Of a stretch of 64,000 nucleotides of DNA, positions 1 to 8,288 are shown one piece after another. The position numbers and the translations under genes are program-made. Location: positions 1 to 64,000 of the forward strand of contig NZ_AXAJ01000019.1 in assembly GCF_000472445.1 (NCBI RefSeq), in the 5' to 3' direction. A model generated the notes under the pieces. That model was not told where the DNA came from and searched no databases. It worked only from the letters and a program-made list of their open reading frames with translations. Each line of letters begins with the position of its first letter. Within the stretch, counting starts at the first letter, position 1. The stretch comes from Burkholderia sp. WSM2230 (GTDB lineage Bacteria; Pseudomonadota; Gammaproteobacteria; Burkholderiales; Burkholderiaceae).

Positions 1-182
1 TGCGCCCCGATTTCCGAGCCTTTTTCAAGCACGCAGACGCCAAGTTCGACCCCCTTGTCGGCCGCCAGCTGCTTCAGGCGGATCGCGGCAGACAGGCCAG
101 CCGGGCCGCCGCCGACGATCACGACGTCGTATTCCATCGACTCGCGCGGGCCATACTGCTCGATGAGACTTGCGGGGGTCAT
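1..182 (-). CDS. Electron transfer flavoprotein-ubiquinone oxidoreductase, N-terminal part (cut by window edge)
   Basis: Only the first 60 codons are in the window. From the ATG at 182 the protein shows the N-terminal FAD-binding Rossmann motif VVIVGGGPAG about 20 residues in, followed by SAAIRLKQLA and the LEKGSEIGA strand typical of ETF-QO. The family passes electrons from acyl-CoA dehydrogenases, via electron transfer flavoprotein, into the membrane quinone pool. It is divergent from an SDR/thioesterase pair and shares a 187-bp regulatory region with it, which holds a palindrome at 268-283. The family call rests on the very characteristic N-terminus; the rest lies outside the window. Confidence 0.85.
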   Translation of the reverse strand, partial: MTPASLIEQYGPRESMEYDVVIVGGGPAGLSAAIRLKQLAADKGVELGVCVLEKGSEIGA

Positions 183-267
183 TGAAGCTCCTCTTACCGT
201 TAGAATGCTTTTTTCGGGATCGTATTGTGGGCGATGGATTCTTGCACCGCAACCGGGTCAGCAGAGA

Positions 268-283
268 TTAGCACGATCGTTCT
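268..283. promoter_or_regulatory. 16-bp palindromic operator candidate
   Basis: The sequence TAGCACGATCGTTCTA has the form TAG-N-ACG-N2-CGT-N-CTA, a near-perfect palindrome, in the divergent region between ETF-QO and the SDR gene. Its size and symmetry fit a TetR-family dimer site. A related site, TAGAACGCTCGGTTTA on the minus strand, lies in the promoter of the TetR gene at 45497-46210. TetR-family control of fatty acid oxidation genes is known in beta-proteobacteria; the link to this regulator is inference. Confidence 0.5.
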
Positions 284-369
284 ATTTCTGTGATACGGTA
301 TTGACCCGAGCTTAAGCTCGGCCGCAACTGACAACCGCATCCGTAACAATCACCGAACAAGGAACGACA

Positions 370-1146
370 ATGGGCCGTTCGATCAATCTGGAAGGCAAGG
401 TCGCGCTGATAACCGGCGCCTCGAGCGGGTTGGGCAAGCGCTTTGCACAGGTATTGTCGCAGGCGGGCGCCAAGGTCGTGCTCGCGAGCCGGCGCACGGA
501 GCGCCTCAAGGAACTGCGCGCCGAGATCGAGGCGTCGGGCGGCGCGGCGCACGTCGTCTCGCTCGACGTGACAGATTATCAAAGCATCAAGGCGGCCGTC
601 GCGCACGCGGAGACCGAGGCGGGCACGATCGACATTCTGGTGAACAACTCGGGCGTGTCCACCACGCAAAAGCTCTCGGAAGTCACACCCGCCGACTTCG
701 AATACGTGTTCGATACGAATACGCGCGGCGCATTCTTCGTCGCCCAGGAAGTGGCCAAGCGCATGATCATGCGCGGCAACAATGCGCAAAAGCCGTCGTA
801 TCGCATCATCAATATAGCCTCCATGGCGGGTCTGCGAGTGCTGCCGCAAATCGGCCTGTATTCGATGAGCAAGGCGGCCGTCGTGCACATGACCAAAGCG
901 ATGGCGCTCGAATGGGGCAAGCACGGCATCAACGTGAACGCGATCTGTCCGGGCTATATCGATACGGAGATCAACCATCATCACTGGTCGACCGAGCAGG
1001 GACAGAAGCTCGTGTCGATGCTGCCGCGCCATCGCGTCGGCAAGCCGGACGACCTGGACGGACTCCTGCTGCTGCTGGCGGCGGACGAATCGCAGTTCAT
1101 CAACGGCTCGGTAATCGCTGCCGACGACGGCTTCGGCCTTGCGTGA
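370..1146 (+). CDS. SDR family NAD(P)-dependent oxidoreductase
   Basis: Classical short-chain dehydrogenase of 258 residues, the usual family length. The cofactor glycine motif TGASSGLG starts at residue 15, LVNNSG follows near residue 95, and the catalytic YSMSK places Tyr164 and Lys168. A typical NAICPGYIDTE segment follows. The gene is 65 bp upstream of an acyl-CoA thioesterase on the same strand and divergent from ETF-QO, so a role on acyl-CoA or fatty acid intermediates is likely. The substrate cannot be read from sequence. The start is the ATG after GGAACGACA, an acceptable ribosome-binding region. Confidence 0.88.
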   Translation: MGRSINLEGKVALITGASSGLGKRFAQVLSQAGAKVVLASRRTERLKELRAEIEASGGAAHVVSLDVTDYQSIKAAVAHAETEAGTIDILVNNSGVSTTQKLSEVTPADFEYVFDTNTRGAFFVAQEVAKRMIMRGNNAQKPSYRIINIASMAGLRVLPQIGLYSMSKAAVVHMTKAMALEWGKHGINVNAICPGYIDTEINHHHWSTEQGQKLVSMLPRHRVGKPDDLDGLLLLLAADESQFINGSVIAADDGFGLA

Positions 1147-1211
1147 GCCTTGCCGCTTTCCAGTTCGACGCCGGATTCAATCACTGAAGAAGCAGGAAGA
1201 GTAGAAGCACA

Positions 1212-1655
1212 ATGAGCGATTTTCACGCAGTTTTCGAAATGTCGATGCCGATCCGCTGGGGCGACATGGACGCGTTCGGCCATGTGAACAACACGGTCTA
1301 TTTCCGTTATATGGAGCAGGTGCGCATTTCCTGGTTCGAGCAACTGGGCTTGACCGGCAGCAACGCGGACGGCCAGGGGCCGGTGATCGTCAATGCGTCG
1401 ATGGAATTTCTCAAGCAACTGCATTATCCCGGCGACGTGATCGGCCGCATGAGCGTCGCGACGCCCGGCCGCAGCAGTTTCGATACCGGCTTCGAGCTGG
1501 TGCGCGCGGACGATCCGAACACCGTTTATGCGCGCGGCGCCGCCCGTTGCGTGTGGATCGATTACGCGGCAGGCAAGTCGGTGCCGGTCCCGGACGTGCT
1601 GCGCGCGACGATCGAGCGTGCGGCTCTCGTCAAAACGGCCGAGCCGGCGGCATAA
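1212..1655 (+). CDS. Acyl-CoA thioesterase, 4HBT hotdog family
   Basis: A 147-residue single hotdog domain. The N-terminal segment RWGDMDAFGHVNNTVYFRYM has the D-x-x-GHVNN-x-x-Y-x-x-Y pattern of 4-hydroxybenzoyl-CoA thioesterase-like enzymes, with the Asp as likely catalytic residue. The family hydrolyses acyl-CoA thioesters in the cytoplasm. It lies 65 bp after the SDR gene in the same direction, so the two probably form an operon. Specificity is not predictable. A purine-rich stretch, GAAGAAGCAGGAAGAG, precedes the ATG. Confidence 0.87.
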   Translation: MSDFHAVFEMSMPIRWGDMDAFGHVNNTVYFRYMEQVRISWFEQLGLTGSNADGQGPVIVNASMEFLKQLHYPGDVIGRMSVATPGRSSFDTGFELVRADDPNTVYARGAARCVWIDYAAGKSVPVPDVLRATIERAALVKTAEPAA

Positions 1656-1673
1656 GTTCGCGAAGTGCGGCGC

Positions 1674-2219
1674 TTAATGGCCGAGCAGCCGCTGCAACAA
1701 CTCGGTCGCATTCCCCGTATCGTATTTGCGCATCAGCCGCGCGCGGTACACGTCGACCGTCCGCGGGCTGATGTCCAGCGCCCGTCCAATCTGCTTACTC
1801 GTTTTTCCCGTCACCAGTTGTGCGGCGATTTCGCGCTCGCGCGGCGTCAGTTCGACGGCCACGCGGCGCGTCGCGCTCAGATCCTCGAAAGTCCAGACGC
1901 CCGCCGCGTGCGGGTCGGCGCGCCGCTGTGCGCGGCCGGTCACGTGGCACCAGAACAGTTCGCCGTTGGCGCGCTTCATGATGCGGTCGTCGGCGTAGCT
2001 GCCTTGCGCGGTCATGATGGGCGGAATGCGTGCGCCGATCCGCTCGAATTCGTCCGCGGACGGGTAGAGTATCTGGAACGACTGGCCGATCAGCGCCTCG
2101 CGCGGACAGCCGAAGATGGACGCAAGCTCGTCATTGCAGTCTTCGATAATGCGTTCACGCGACAGCACGAGCCCGATCGGCGCGAGATGAAAAGCGGTTT
2201 GATAATCCAGTGCGGGCAT
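1674..2219 (-). CDS. PAS domain-containing LuxR-family transcriptional regulator
   Basis: 181 residues when started at the ATG at 2219 (MPALDYQTAF); longer in-frame extensions lack family similarity. Residues 1 to about 110 form a PAS sensor domain (CNDELASIFG, then the GELFWCHVTG strand). The C-terminal 60 residues are a LuxR/FixJ helix-turn-helix beginning ELTPREREIAAQL, with SKQIGRALDISPRTVDVYR as recognition region. There is no receiver domain, so it probably senses a small ligand or redox state directly. It is divergent from scoAB, which it may control (inference from position). Confidence 0.85.
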   Translation of the reverse strand: MPALDYQTAFHLAPIGLVLSRERIIEDCNDELASIFGCPREALIGQSFQILYPSADEFERIGARIPPIMTAQGSYADDRIMKRANGELFWCHVTGRAQRRADPHAAGVWTFEDLSATRRVAVELTPREREIAAQLVTGKTSKQIGRALDISPRTVDVYRARLMRKYDTGNATELLQRLLGH

Positions 2220-2232
2220 GGGCTGGCGGCAA

Positions 2233-2256
2233 GTACTTATGTATTTTTGCGTATTG
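2233..2256. promoter_or_regulatory. Candidate operator for the PAS-LuxR regulator
   Basis: The AT-rich stretch from TACTTATGTA through TTTTTGCGTATTG stands out in a GC-rich region just upstream of the regulator start. It contains TATGTA and TGCGTA elements about 10 bp apart, loosely like the TACGTA-type half-sites of FixJ/LuxR proteins. It could serve autoregulation or scoA transcription. This is pattern recognition only. Confidence 0.25.
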
Positions 2257-2461
2257 TGCCGCATGGCGCGGCGAGCGTACTCTTTCGGGCACATGAGAAC
2301 GCGGTGAGGCGTCCGTGGCGGCGTGTGCACGAGCCTTTAGCCAGGCCTCGCGCCCAGTGCGTCGTGGATGACTGCAATGACGTCTCGGGCCACGGCCTGT
2401 ACGCGTCGTATCAGCCGCAACAAAACCGGTTTCGGGTTTCCATAAAGGAAGGGACAAACTG

Positions 2462-3166
2462 ATGAACAAGGTCTATCCAGGCGCCGCCGAGGCGCTGAAA
2501 GACATCGTCAAGGACGGGCAGACGTTCGCCGTCGGCGGCTTCGGGCTGTGCGGCATTCCCGAGGCGCTGATCGCAGCGCTGCGCGACACGAAGGTGCAGG
2601 GCATCACGTGCATCAGCAACAACGCGGGCGTCGACGGATTCGGCCTTGGTCTGCTGCTCGAAACGCGCCAGATCAAGAAGATGATTTCGTCGTATGTCGG
2701 CGAGAACAAGGAGTTCGAGCGCCAGTATCTGGCCGGTGAGCTTGAGCTCGAATTCACGCCGCAGGGCACGCTTGCCGAGAAGCTGCGCGCGGGCGGCTCG
2801 GGCATTCCGGCTTTCTTCACGAATACCGGCTACGGCACGCTGATTGCCGAGGGCAAGGAAACCCGCCAGTTCGGCGAAAACCACTACGTGCTCGAACGTT
2901 CGCTGACCGCTGATATCGCCCTCGTCAAGGCATGGAAGGCCGACAAGTCGGGCAACCTGATCTATCGCCGCACGGCGCGCAACTTCAACCCGATGTGCGC
3001 GATGGCCGGCCGGATCACCGTGGCGGAAGTCGAGGAAATCGTCGAGGTGGGCGAGCTCGATCCGGACGCGATTCATACGCCTGGCATCTTCGTTCAGCGC
3101 ATCGTGCTCAATGCGCATCCGGAAAAACGCATCGAACAACGCGTCGTCCGCGCGAAAGGAGACTGA
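2462..3166 (+). CDS. scoA: 3-oxoacid CoA-transferase subunit A
   Basis: 234 residues, the normal length for the alpha subunit of succinyl-CoA:3-ketoacid CoA-transferase. It shows the oxyanion/CoA region GGFGLCGIPEALI at about residues 27-39 and the ISNNAGVDGFGLG segment typical of ScoA. With ScoB it transfers CoA from succinyl-CoA to acetoacetate, letting the cell use ketone bodies and the breakdown products of leucine or polyhydroxybutyrate. An AAGGAAGGGAC Shine-Dalgarno region precedes the ATG. The stop is 2 bp before scoB, so the pair is translationally linked. Confidence 0.93.
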   Translation: MNKVYPGAAEALKDIVKDGQTFAVGGFGLCGIPEALIAALRDTKVQGITCISNNAGVDGFGLGLLLETRQIKKMISSYVGENKEFERQYLAGELELEFTPQGTLAEKLRAGGSGIPAFFTNTGYGTLIAEGKETRQFGENHYVLERSLTADIALVKAWKADKSGNLIYRRTARNFNPMCAMAGRITVAEVEEIVEVGELDPDAIHTPGIFVQRIVLNAHPEKRIEQRVVRAKGD

Positions 3167-3168
3167 TC

Positions 3169-3810
3169 ATGGCATGGACTCGTGACCAAATGGCCGCGCG
3201 CGCGGCGAAGGAATTGCAGGACGGCTTCTATGTGAACCTCGGCATCGGCCTGCCGACGCTGGTGGCGAACCACGTGCCGCCGGGCGTCGAAGTATGGCTG
3301 CAGTCGGAGAACGGCCTGCTCGGCATCGGCCCCTCGCCGACCGAAGACGAAGTGGATCCCGACCTCATCAACGCCGGCAAGCAGACTGTGACCACGTTGC
3401 CCGGCTCGTCGATTTTCTCGTCGGCGGATTCGTTCGCGATGATTCGCGGCGGCCACATCAACCTGGCGATTCTCGGCGCGATGCAGATCAGCAAGAAGGG
3501 CGATCTCGCCAACTGGATGATCCCGGGCAAAATGATCAAGGGCATGGGCGGCGCGATGGATCTGGTCGCGGGCGTCAAGCGCGTCGTCGTGCTGATGGAG
3601 CACGTCGCGAAGGGCGACCAGCACAAGATTCTCGAGGAATGCACGTTGCCGTTGACGGGCGTGGGCGTGGTCGATCAGATCATCACCGACCTCGGCGTGA
3701 TCGAAGTCACGGAAGACGGCCTGAAGGTGACCGAACTGGCGCCGGGCGTGAGCGTCGACGAGATCAAGGCGAAGACGGGCGCGCCGCTGGATGTGAGCGC
3801 GGTTAGCTGA
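3169..3810 (+). CDS. scoB: 3-oxoacid CoA-transferase subunit B
   Basis: 213 residues from the ATG two bases after the scoA stop, with GAAAGGAGA as ribosome-binding site overlapping the scoA end. It carries the beta-subunit signature LQSENGLLGIGP, in which Glu47 is the expected thioester-forming catalytic residue, and LGAMQISKKGDLANWMIPGK. It forms the heterodimeric CoA-transferase with ScoA. Length and motifs are those of the family and nothing is unusual. Confidence 0.93.
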   Translation: MAWTRDQMAARAAKELQDGFYVNLGIGLPTLVANHVPPGVEVWLQSENGLLGIGPSPTEDEVDPDLINAGKQTVTTLPGSSIFSSADSFAMIRGGHINLAILGAMQISKKGDLANWMIPGKMIKGMGGAMDLVAGVKRVVVLMEHVAKGDQHKILEECTLPLTGVGVVDQIITDLGVIEVTEDGLKVTELAPGVSVDEIKAKTGAPLDVSAVS

Positions 3811-4127
3811 TTCGCGGTTGTCCGGTCTATTGCCGGCTGACGTGTGTGACGCGTGAGCGTTGGCTGGCGGCATAGACAGCAGCGGGCATGCTTGACGTAG
3901 GCGTGCAGCGTGCATTGAAGCGGGCGAGGCGTAAGTCTCCTCCGCTTTTTTTCTTATGGGGCGGACGTTTTGCTTTGCTCGTCCTATGCGGTTTGGCCGA
4001 TCGTTGCCATGTGCAAAGCGGTTTACAATCGTTCGAAGGCATCAATGGAGATTCGCCGCGAGCCGCTTCCTACCGCGTTGCGGTCCGCGCCCGCACCAGA
4101 TCCGCAGCGCTTTTGCAAGGACCACAG
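3811..4127. other. Intergenic stretch, no feature recognised
   Basis: About 317 bp between scoB and the alpha/beta hydrolase. No convincing coding potential, RNA or strong terminator was seen. A T-rich patch around 3945-3957 is the only compositional break. The hydrolase promoter presumably lies in the second half. Confidence 0.4.
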
Positions 4128-5039
4128 ATGACCGCAACGACAGCCTTCGCCGGCGAGCCGCCCACGCCTCGCCAACGTTACGTGCAGTGCGCGAGCGTCG
4201 CGGGCCTGCATCGTATCGCCTACACGGAGTGGGGCGATCCGGACAATCCTCGCGTGCTGTTGTGCGTGCACGGCCTGACGCGTTCGGGGCGCGACTTCGA
4301 CCGGCTCGCCGCGCAGTTTGCGGGCACGTACCGTGTGGTCTGTCCGGATGTCGCCGGGCGGGGCTTGTCGTCGTGGCTCGCCAACCCCAACTTGTATGGC
4401 GTGCCGCAGTATGTCGCCGACATGGTCACGCTGATTGCTCGCCTGAACGTGGAGACGGTGGACTGGTTCGGCACGTCCATGGGCGGGCTGATCGGGCTCG
4501 GCCTGGCGGGCCTCGCCGACACGCCCATCCGCAAGCTGTTGTTGAACGACGTCGGCCCGCATCTGGAGCCGGAGGCCGTCAAACGTATCGGCGATTATCT
4601 CGGCAAGCCCGTGCGTTTCGACTCGCTGCGGCAAGGCGTCGACCACGCGGCTTTTCTTGCGCGCACCTTCGGCCCGCTCACGCCGGACGAATGGCGCGAG
4701 ATCAATACGCCGCTGCTGCGCGAGGAAAACGGCACATGGCTGTTCCGTTACGATCCGCGCATCGCCCAGCCCTTCGCCGCAACCACCGAAGAAACCGCGA
4801 AGCTCGGCGAGGCCGCGTTATGGCATTCGCTTGCGTCTTTCCAGGGGCCGGTGCTGGTGGTGAGGGGCGAGTTGTCCGACTTGCTGTCGCGTGAGACGGT
4901 CGCGAAGATGGTCGAGACGGGGCGTGATGTTTCCAGCGTCGAAATCAGCGGTGTCGGGCATGCGCCGGCGTTTTTGTCGGCACATCAGATCGACATTGCG
5001 CGGCGGTTCTTCATCGGCCCAGGCGGCGACGCGTCATAA
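4128..5039 (+). CDS. Alpha/beta fold hydrolase
   Basis: 303 residues from the ATG preceded by GCAAGGACCACAG; upstream in-frame codons are not family-like. The fold is clear: LLCVHGLTRSGRDFD oxyanion loop near residue 45, GTSMGG nucleophile elbow with Ser117, and GVGHAP near the C-terminus supplying the His. The sequence around the nucleophile (WFGTSMGGLIGLGLAGL) is common in uncharacterised proteobacterial hydrolases. The substrate is unknown. It is followed 86 bp later by a RidA gene. Confidence 0.85.
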   Translation: MTATTAFAGEPPTPRQRYVQCASVAGLHRIAYTEWGDPDNPRVLLCVHGLTRSGRDFDRLAAQFAGTYRVVCPDVAGRGLSSWLANPNLYGVPQYVADMVTLIARLNVETVDWFGTSMGGLIGLGLAGLADTPIRKLLLNDVGPHLEPEAVKRIGDYLGKPVRFDSLRQGVDHAAFLARTFGPLTPDEWREINTPLLREENGTWLFRYDPRIAQPFAATTEETAKLGEAALWHSLASFQGPVLVVRGELSDLLSRETVAKMVETGRDVSSVEISGVGHAPAFLSAHQIDIARRFFIGPGGDAS

Positions 5040-5125
5040 TATGTGGTTGCGCGTGACGCTGCGCTGCGGGCGTCATGCAAGCCGTATTTCCATTCAACTC
5101 TCTTCTATCTACATCAGGATCTTCC

Positions 5126-5479
5126 ATGGCAGTCATTCGTCACCATGTCGGCAAGCGCCTCTCGGAAATCGCCGTGCACAACGGCACCGTGTACCTCGCC
5201 GGCCAGATCGCGGAAGACGCGGACCAGGACATCACGGGCCAGACGCGCGAAGTGCTCGGCCACATCGACCGTCTGCTTGCCGAGGCCAACAGCGATAAAT
5301 CGCATCTGCTGTCGGTGCAGATCTATATCTCGGACATGGTGCACTTCGCGGGCATGAACGCAGTGTGGGACGAGTGGGTCGCACAAGGGGCGACGCCGCC
5401 GCGCGCTACCGTCGAAGCCAGGCTCGCGAATCCGAAGTGTCTGGTCGAGATCGTCGTGGTCGCGGCGCAGCGCAGCTAA
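5126..5479 (+). CDS. RidA family protein (YjgF/YER057c/UK114)
   Basis: 117 residues. It shows the RidA pattern: GTVYLAGQIAED early, LSVQIYISDM in the middle, and the conserved PPRATVEARLANP segment whose Arg binds the carboxylate of enamine/imine substrates in characterised RidA proteins. Family members hydrolyse reactive 2-aminoacrylate-type intermediates in the cytosol. This looks like a divergent subgroup (start MAVIRHHVGKRLSE), so the substrate may differ from E. coli RidA. It sits just upstream of relA on the same strand. Confidence 0.86.
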   Translation: MAVIRHHVGKRLSEIAVHNGTVYLAGQIAEDADQDITGQTREVLGHIDRLLAEANSDKSHLLSVQIYISDMVHFAGMNAVWDEWVAQGATPPRATVEARLANPKCLVEIVVVAAQRS

Positions 5480-5561
5480 CCACGGCAGTCAAGCCGCGCA
5501 GAACCGAGCAGTTGCAGTTGAAATTTCGTTGATTTGCCTCGCCCCGCTGGGCCGCCGCACC

Positions 5562-7805
5562 ATGAATACCGAAACCGTTACGAGCGCGCCGCATTCCCTC
5601 CCGTCTTTCGACGAGGCGATGGCATTCGTACGGCAGCACGCGGGCGAGGTGCGCCTGTCATCGGGCGAATTGCTGGCGGATCACGCGGCGGGTACCGCGT
5701 CCATCATGCGTACGCTCAATGTCGATCCGCCGGCCGTGCTGGCGGCCGCGCTATTCGCATTGACGCCGCATTTGCAGGACCCCGAGCGCCTGATTGCCGA
5801 CAAGTTCGGCGAAGAGGTCGCGCAACTCGTCTGCGACGTGCGCAAGCTTCTGCGCCTTGGCACCGTGAGCTTGCGCGCGGCGCAGAACGCGATGCCCGAA
5901 GCGGGGCGCGACGCGCAGGCCGCGCGGCGCGCGCAGGTCGAGGCGCTGCGCAAGATGCTGCTTGCGTTCGCGCAGGACATCCGCGTGGTGTTGATCCGGC
6001 TCGCGTCGCGGCTGCAGTCGCTGCGCTTTTACGCGGCGGCGAAGCTCACGCCTTCGCCCGACGTGGCGCGCGAGACGCTCGATATCTACGCGCCGCTCGC
6101 GAACCGTCTGGGCATCTGGCAACTGAAGTGGGAACTCGAAGACCTCGCGTTCCGCTTCGAGGAACCGGCCGTCTACAAGCGCATTGCGAAGCTGCTGGAC
6201 GAGAAGCGCGTCGAGCGCGAAAGCTATGTGGCGCAGGCCATCGAGCGCCTGCAGCGCGAACTCGCCGCGGCCAACATTCGCGCCGAAGTGAGCGGGCGCC
6301 CGAAGCACATCTACAGCATCTGGCGCAAGATGCGCGGCAAGGAACTGGACTTCGCGGAACTGTACGACGTGCGCGCGTTTCGTGTGATCGTGCCGGACAT
6401 CAAAGACTGCTACACCGTGCTCGGCATCGTGCACAACCTGTGGCAACCGGTTCCCAAAGAGTTCGACGACTACATCTCGCGACCCAAGCCCAATGGCTAC
6501 AAGTCGCTGCATACAGTCGTGATCGGCGACGACGGCCGCGCGTTCGAAGTGCAGATCCGCACGCATGAGATGCATCAGTTCGCGGAATACGGCGTGGCCG
6601 CGCACTGGCGCTACAAGGAGGCTGGCACGCGCGGTTACGGCGGGCAGTTTGCGGCCAATGAGAAGTACGACGAGAAGATCGCGTGGCTGCGTCAACTGCT
6701 CGCGTGGAAAGACGACGTGTCCGAAGGCGAGCACGGCGAAAAGCGCGCTACGCAGCCGTGGGAGCAACTGCGCCAGGCCACGCTCGACGACGACCACATC
6801 TACGTGCTGACGCCGCAGGCGCGTGTGATCGCGTTGCCGCACGGCGCGACGCCCGTGGATTTCGCGTATCACCTGCATAGCGAGTTGGGGCACAGGTGCC
6901 GCGGCGCGCGTGTGGACGGCGCGATGGTGCCGCTCAACACACAGTTGCAGAACGGCCAGACGGTTGAGATCGTCGCCGTGAAGGAGGGCGGCCCGTCCCG
7001 CGACTGGCTGAACCCGCAACTCGGCTATCTGCATAGCTCGCGCGCGCGTCAGAAGGTGCGGGCCTGGTTCAACGCGGTGGAATTGCAGGAGCATATTGCG
7101 AGCGGACGCGCGATGGTCGAAAAGACCTTGCAGCGTGAGGGCAAGACCTCGGTCAATCTGGATCAGCTTGCCGCCAAGCTCGGCTTCAAGACGACCGACG
7201 ATTTTTTCTCGGTCGTGGGCAAGGAAGAATTCAGTCTGCGGCTCGTCGAACAGGCGCTGCATGATGCGCCGCCGCCGGAACCGGTGGTCGAGGCGCCGGA
7301 GCAATTCGAGAAGCGCAGCAGTGGCGCGAGTGTCGCGCGGGGCGCGTCGACGGGCGTGCTGGTGGTCGGCGTGGACGCGCTCCTCACGCAGCTTGCACGT
7401 TGCTGCCGGCCGGCGCCGCCCGACGACATCTCGGGCTTCGTGACGCGCGGCAAGGGCATGTCGATTCACCGCAGCGATTGCCCAACGTTTTTGCGCATGG
7501 CCGAGCGCGCGCCGGAGCGGGTGCTGCAAACGGCATGGTCGGCGGATGTGATGAGCGGCCGCGGGCAATCGGTCTATCCGGTCGATCTGTCGATCGAGGC
7601 AACCGACCGTCAGGGCCTGCTGCGCGATATCTCCGAAGTGTTCGCGCGCGAGAAAATGAATGTGATCGGCGTGAAGACGCAGACACGCCGCAATGCCGCG
7701 TTCATGCAATTCACCGTCGAAGTCTCGAGTGCCGCGCAAATTCAGCGCGCCTGCACGCTGCTTGGCGAAGTGACGGGCGTCGTGCGGGCATCGCGCAAAG
7801 GCTGA
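5562..7805 (+). CDS. relA: GTP pyrophosphokinase RelA, (p)ppGpp synthetase
   Basis: 747 residues. The N-terminal domain aligns with the HD hydrolase of Rel/SpoT but has lost the HD and ED residues (ALFALTP, AQDIRVV), so hydrolysis is not expected. The synthetase domain has YDVRAFRVIV and the motif EFDDYISRPKPNGYKSLHT; this E-x-D-D form marks monofunctional RelA rather than R-x-K-D bifunctional enzymes. TGS (HIYVLTPQARVIALP), a CC-containing zinc-finger region (ARCCRPAPPD) and a C-terminal ACT domain follow. RelA makes the stringent-response alarmone on stalled ribosomes. The start is the ATG at 5562 after CGCCGCACC. Confidence 0.95.
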   Translation: MNTETVTSAPHSLPSFDEAMAFVRQHAGEVRLSSGELLADHAAGTASIMRTLNVDPPAVLAAALFALTPHLQDPERLIADKFGEEVAQLVCDVRKLLRLGTVSLRAAQNAMPEAGRDAQAARRAQVEALRKMLLAFAQDIRVVLIRLASRLQSLRFYAAAKLTPSPDVARETLDIYAPLANRLGIWQLKWELEDLAFRFEEPAVYKRIAKLLDEKRVERESYVAQAIERLQRELAAANIRAEVSGRPKHIYSIWRKMRGKELDFAELYDVRAFRVIVPDIKDCYTVLGIVHNLWQPVPKEFDDYISRPKPNGYKSLHTVVIGDDGRAFEVQIRTHEMHQFAEYGVAAHWRYKEAGTRGYGGQFAANEKYDEKIAWLRQLLAWKDDVSEGEHGEKRATQPWEQLRQATLDDDHIYVLTPQARVIALPHGATPVDFAYHLHSELGHRCRGARVDGAMVPLNTQLQNGQTVEIVAVKEGGPSRDWLNPQLGYLHSSRARQKVRAWFNAVELQEHIASGRAMVEKTLQREGKTSVNLDQLAAKLGFKTTDDFFSVVGKEEFSLRLVEQALHDAPPPEPVVEAPEQFEKRSSGASVARGASTGVLVVGVDALLTQLARCCRPAPPDDISGFVTRGKGMSIHRSDCPTFLRMAERAPERVLQTAWSADVMSGRGQSVYPVDLSIEATDRQGLLRDISEVFAREKMNVIGVKTQTRRNAAFMQFTVEVSSAAQIQRACTLLGEVTGVVRASRKG

Positions 7806-7903
7806 GAGCGAACGAGCTTAATGAACTCCTGAGAATGCGGCCGTTGTACGAGTCGCGGAATGATCACGGGTCCGGGGATTCTAAAGTCGGTGCATAAAAG
7901 TAC

Positions 7904-7932
7904 TTGCCAAGCAGTGTGGGGCTCCATATAAT
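7904..7932 (+). promoter_or_regulatory. Sigma-70 promoter of tRNA-Val
   Basis: A -35 element TTGCCA (7904-7909) and a consensus -10 TATAAT (7927-7932) are separated by 17 bp. The tRNA begins 12 bp downstream, so initiation is expected near 7939. Confidence 0.8.
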
Positions 7933-7943
7933 CTCGTTTCTTC

Positions 7944-8020
7944 AGGCTCGTAGCTCAGCTGGTTAGAGCACCACCTTGACATGGTGGGGGTCGTTGGTTC
8001 GAGTCCAATCGAGCCTACCA
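7944..8020 (+). tRNA. tRNA-Val (anticodon GAC)
   Basis: 77 nt with encoded CCA. The acceptor stem AGGCTCG pairs with CGAGCCT, the D stem GCTC pairs with GAGC, the anticodon stem CCACC pairs with GGTGG around loop TTGACAT (anticodon GAC), and the T stem GTTGG pairs with CCAAT (one G-T) around TTCGAGT. All four stems close. Confidence 0.97.
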
Positions 8021-8198
8021 ACGAAAAAGAAATTCCGGCATTGCCGGGGTTTCGCAAACTGCAGTAAGCGCCTGTGGCGCAATAGGCGAATACGGCGAAG
8101 GGCGAATACGGTTATGGCACCGCGAACGTTGACCGAAACCACTTCGGAGCGACGCTAGTCGAGGACCACTTTCGCCAGTGCAGTTTGCAGGAAATGTG

Positions 8199-8235
8199 AA
8201 TGCGGCCCCTCGAAAGCGGGGCCGCATTTTTTTTG
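8199..8235 (+). terminator. Rho-independent terminator after tRNA-Val
   Basis: AATGCGGCCCC and GGGGCCGCATT form an 11-bp perfect stem around an 8-nt loop, followed by a run of T. It ends about 50 bp before thrS and probably ends the tRNA transcript; a leader role for thrS is possible but not shown. Confidence 0.8.
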
Positions 8236-8288
8236 GCTTTTTCACCTGGTTGTATGTGCCGCCGCCGGTCGGCACCACGGAGAACGCA

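Noticed and set aside
5751..7739. A 662-codon open frame on the minus strand opposite relA
   Set aside because: It is a shadow of high third-position GC in relA: His/Arg-rich, no family motif, and relA itself is unmistakable. The same holds for long frames opposite thrS (8112-9818), pheT, rng, kdpA, kdpB, kdpD, ilvI, ilvC and leuA.
8021..8288. T-box or other riboswitch before thrS
   Set aside because: T-boxes are rare in Gram-negative bacteria, no T-box bulge or specifier loop was seen, and the terminator is well explained by the tRNA-Val transcript.
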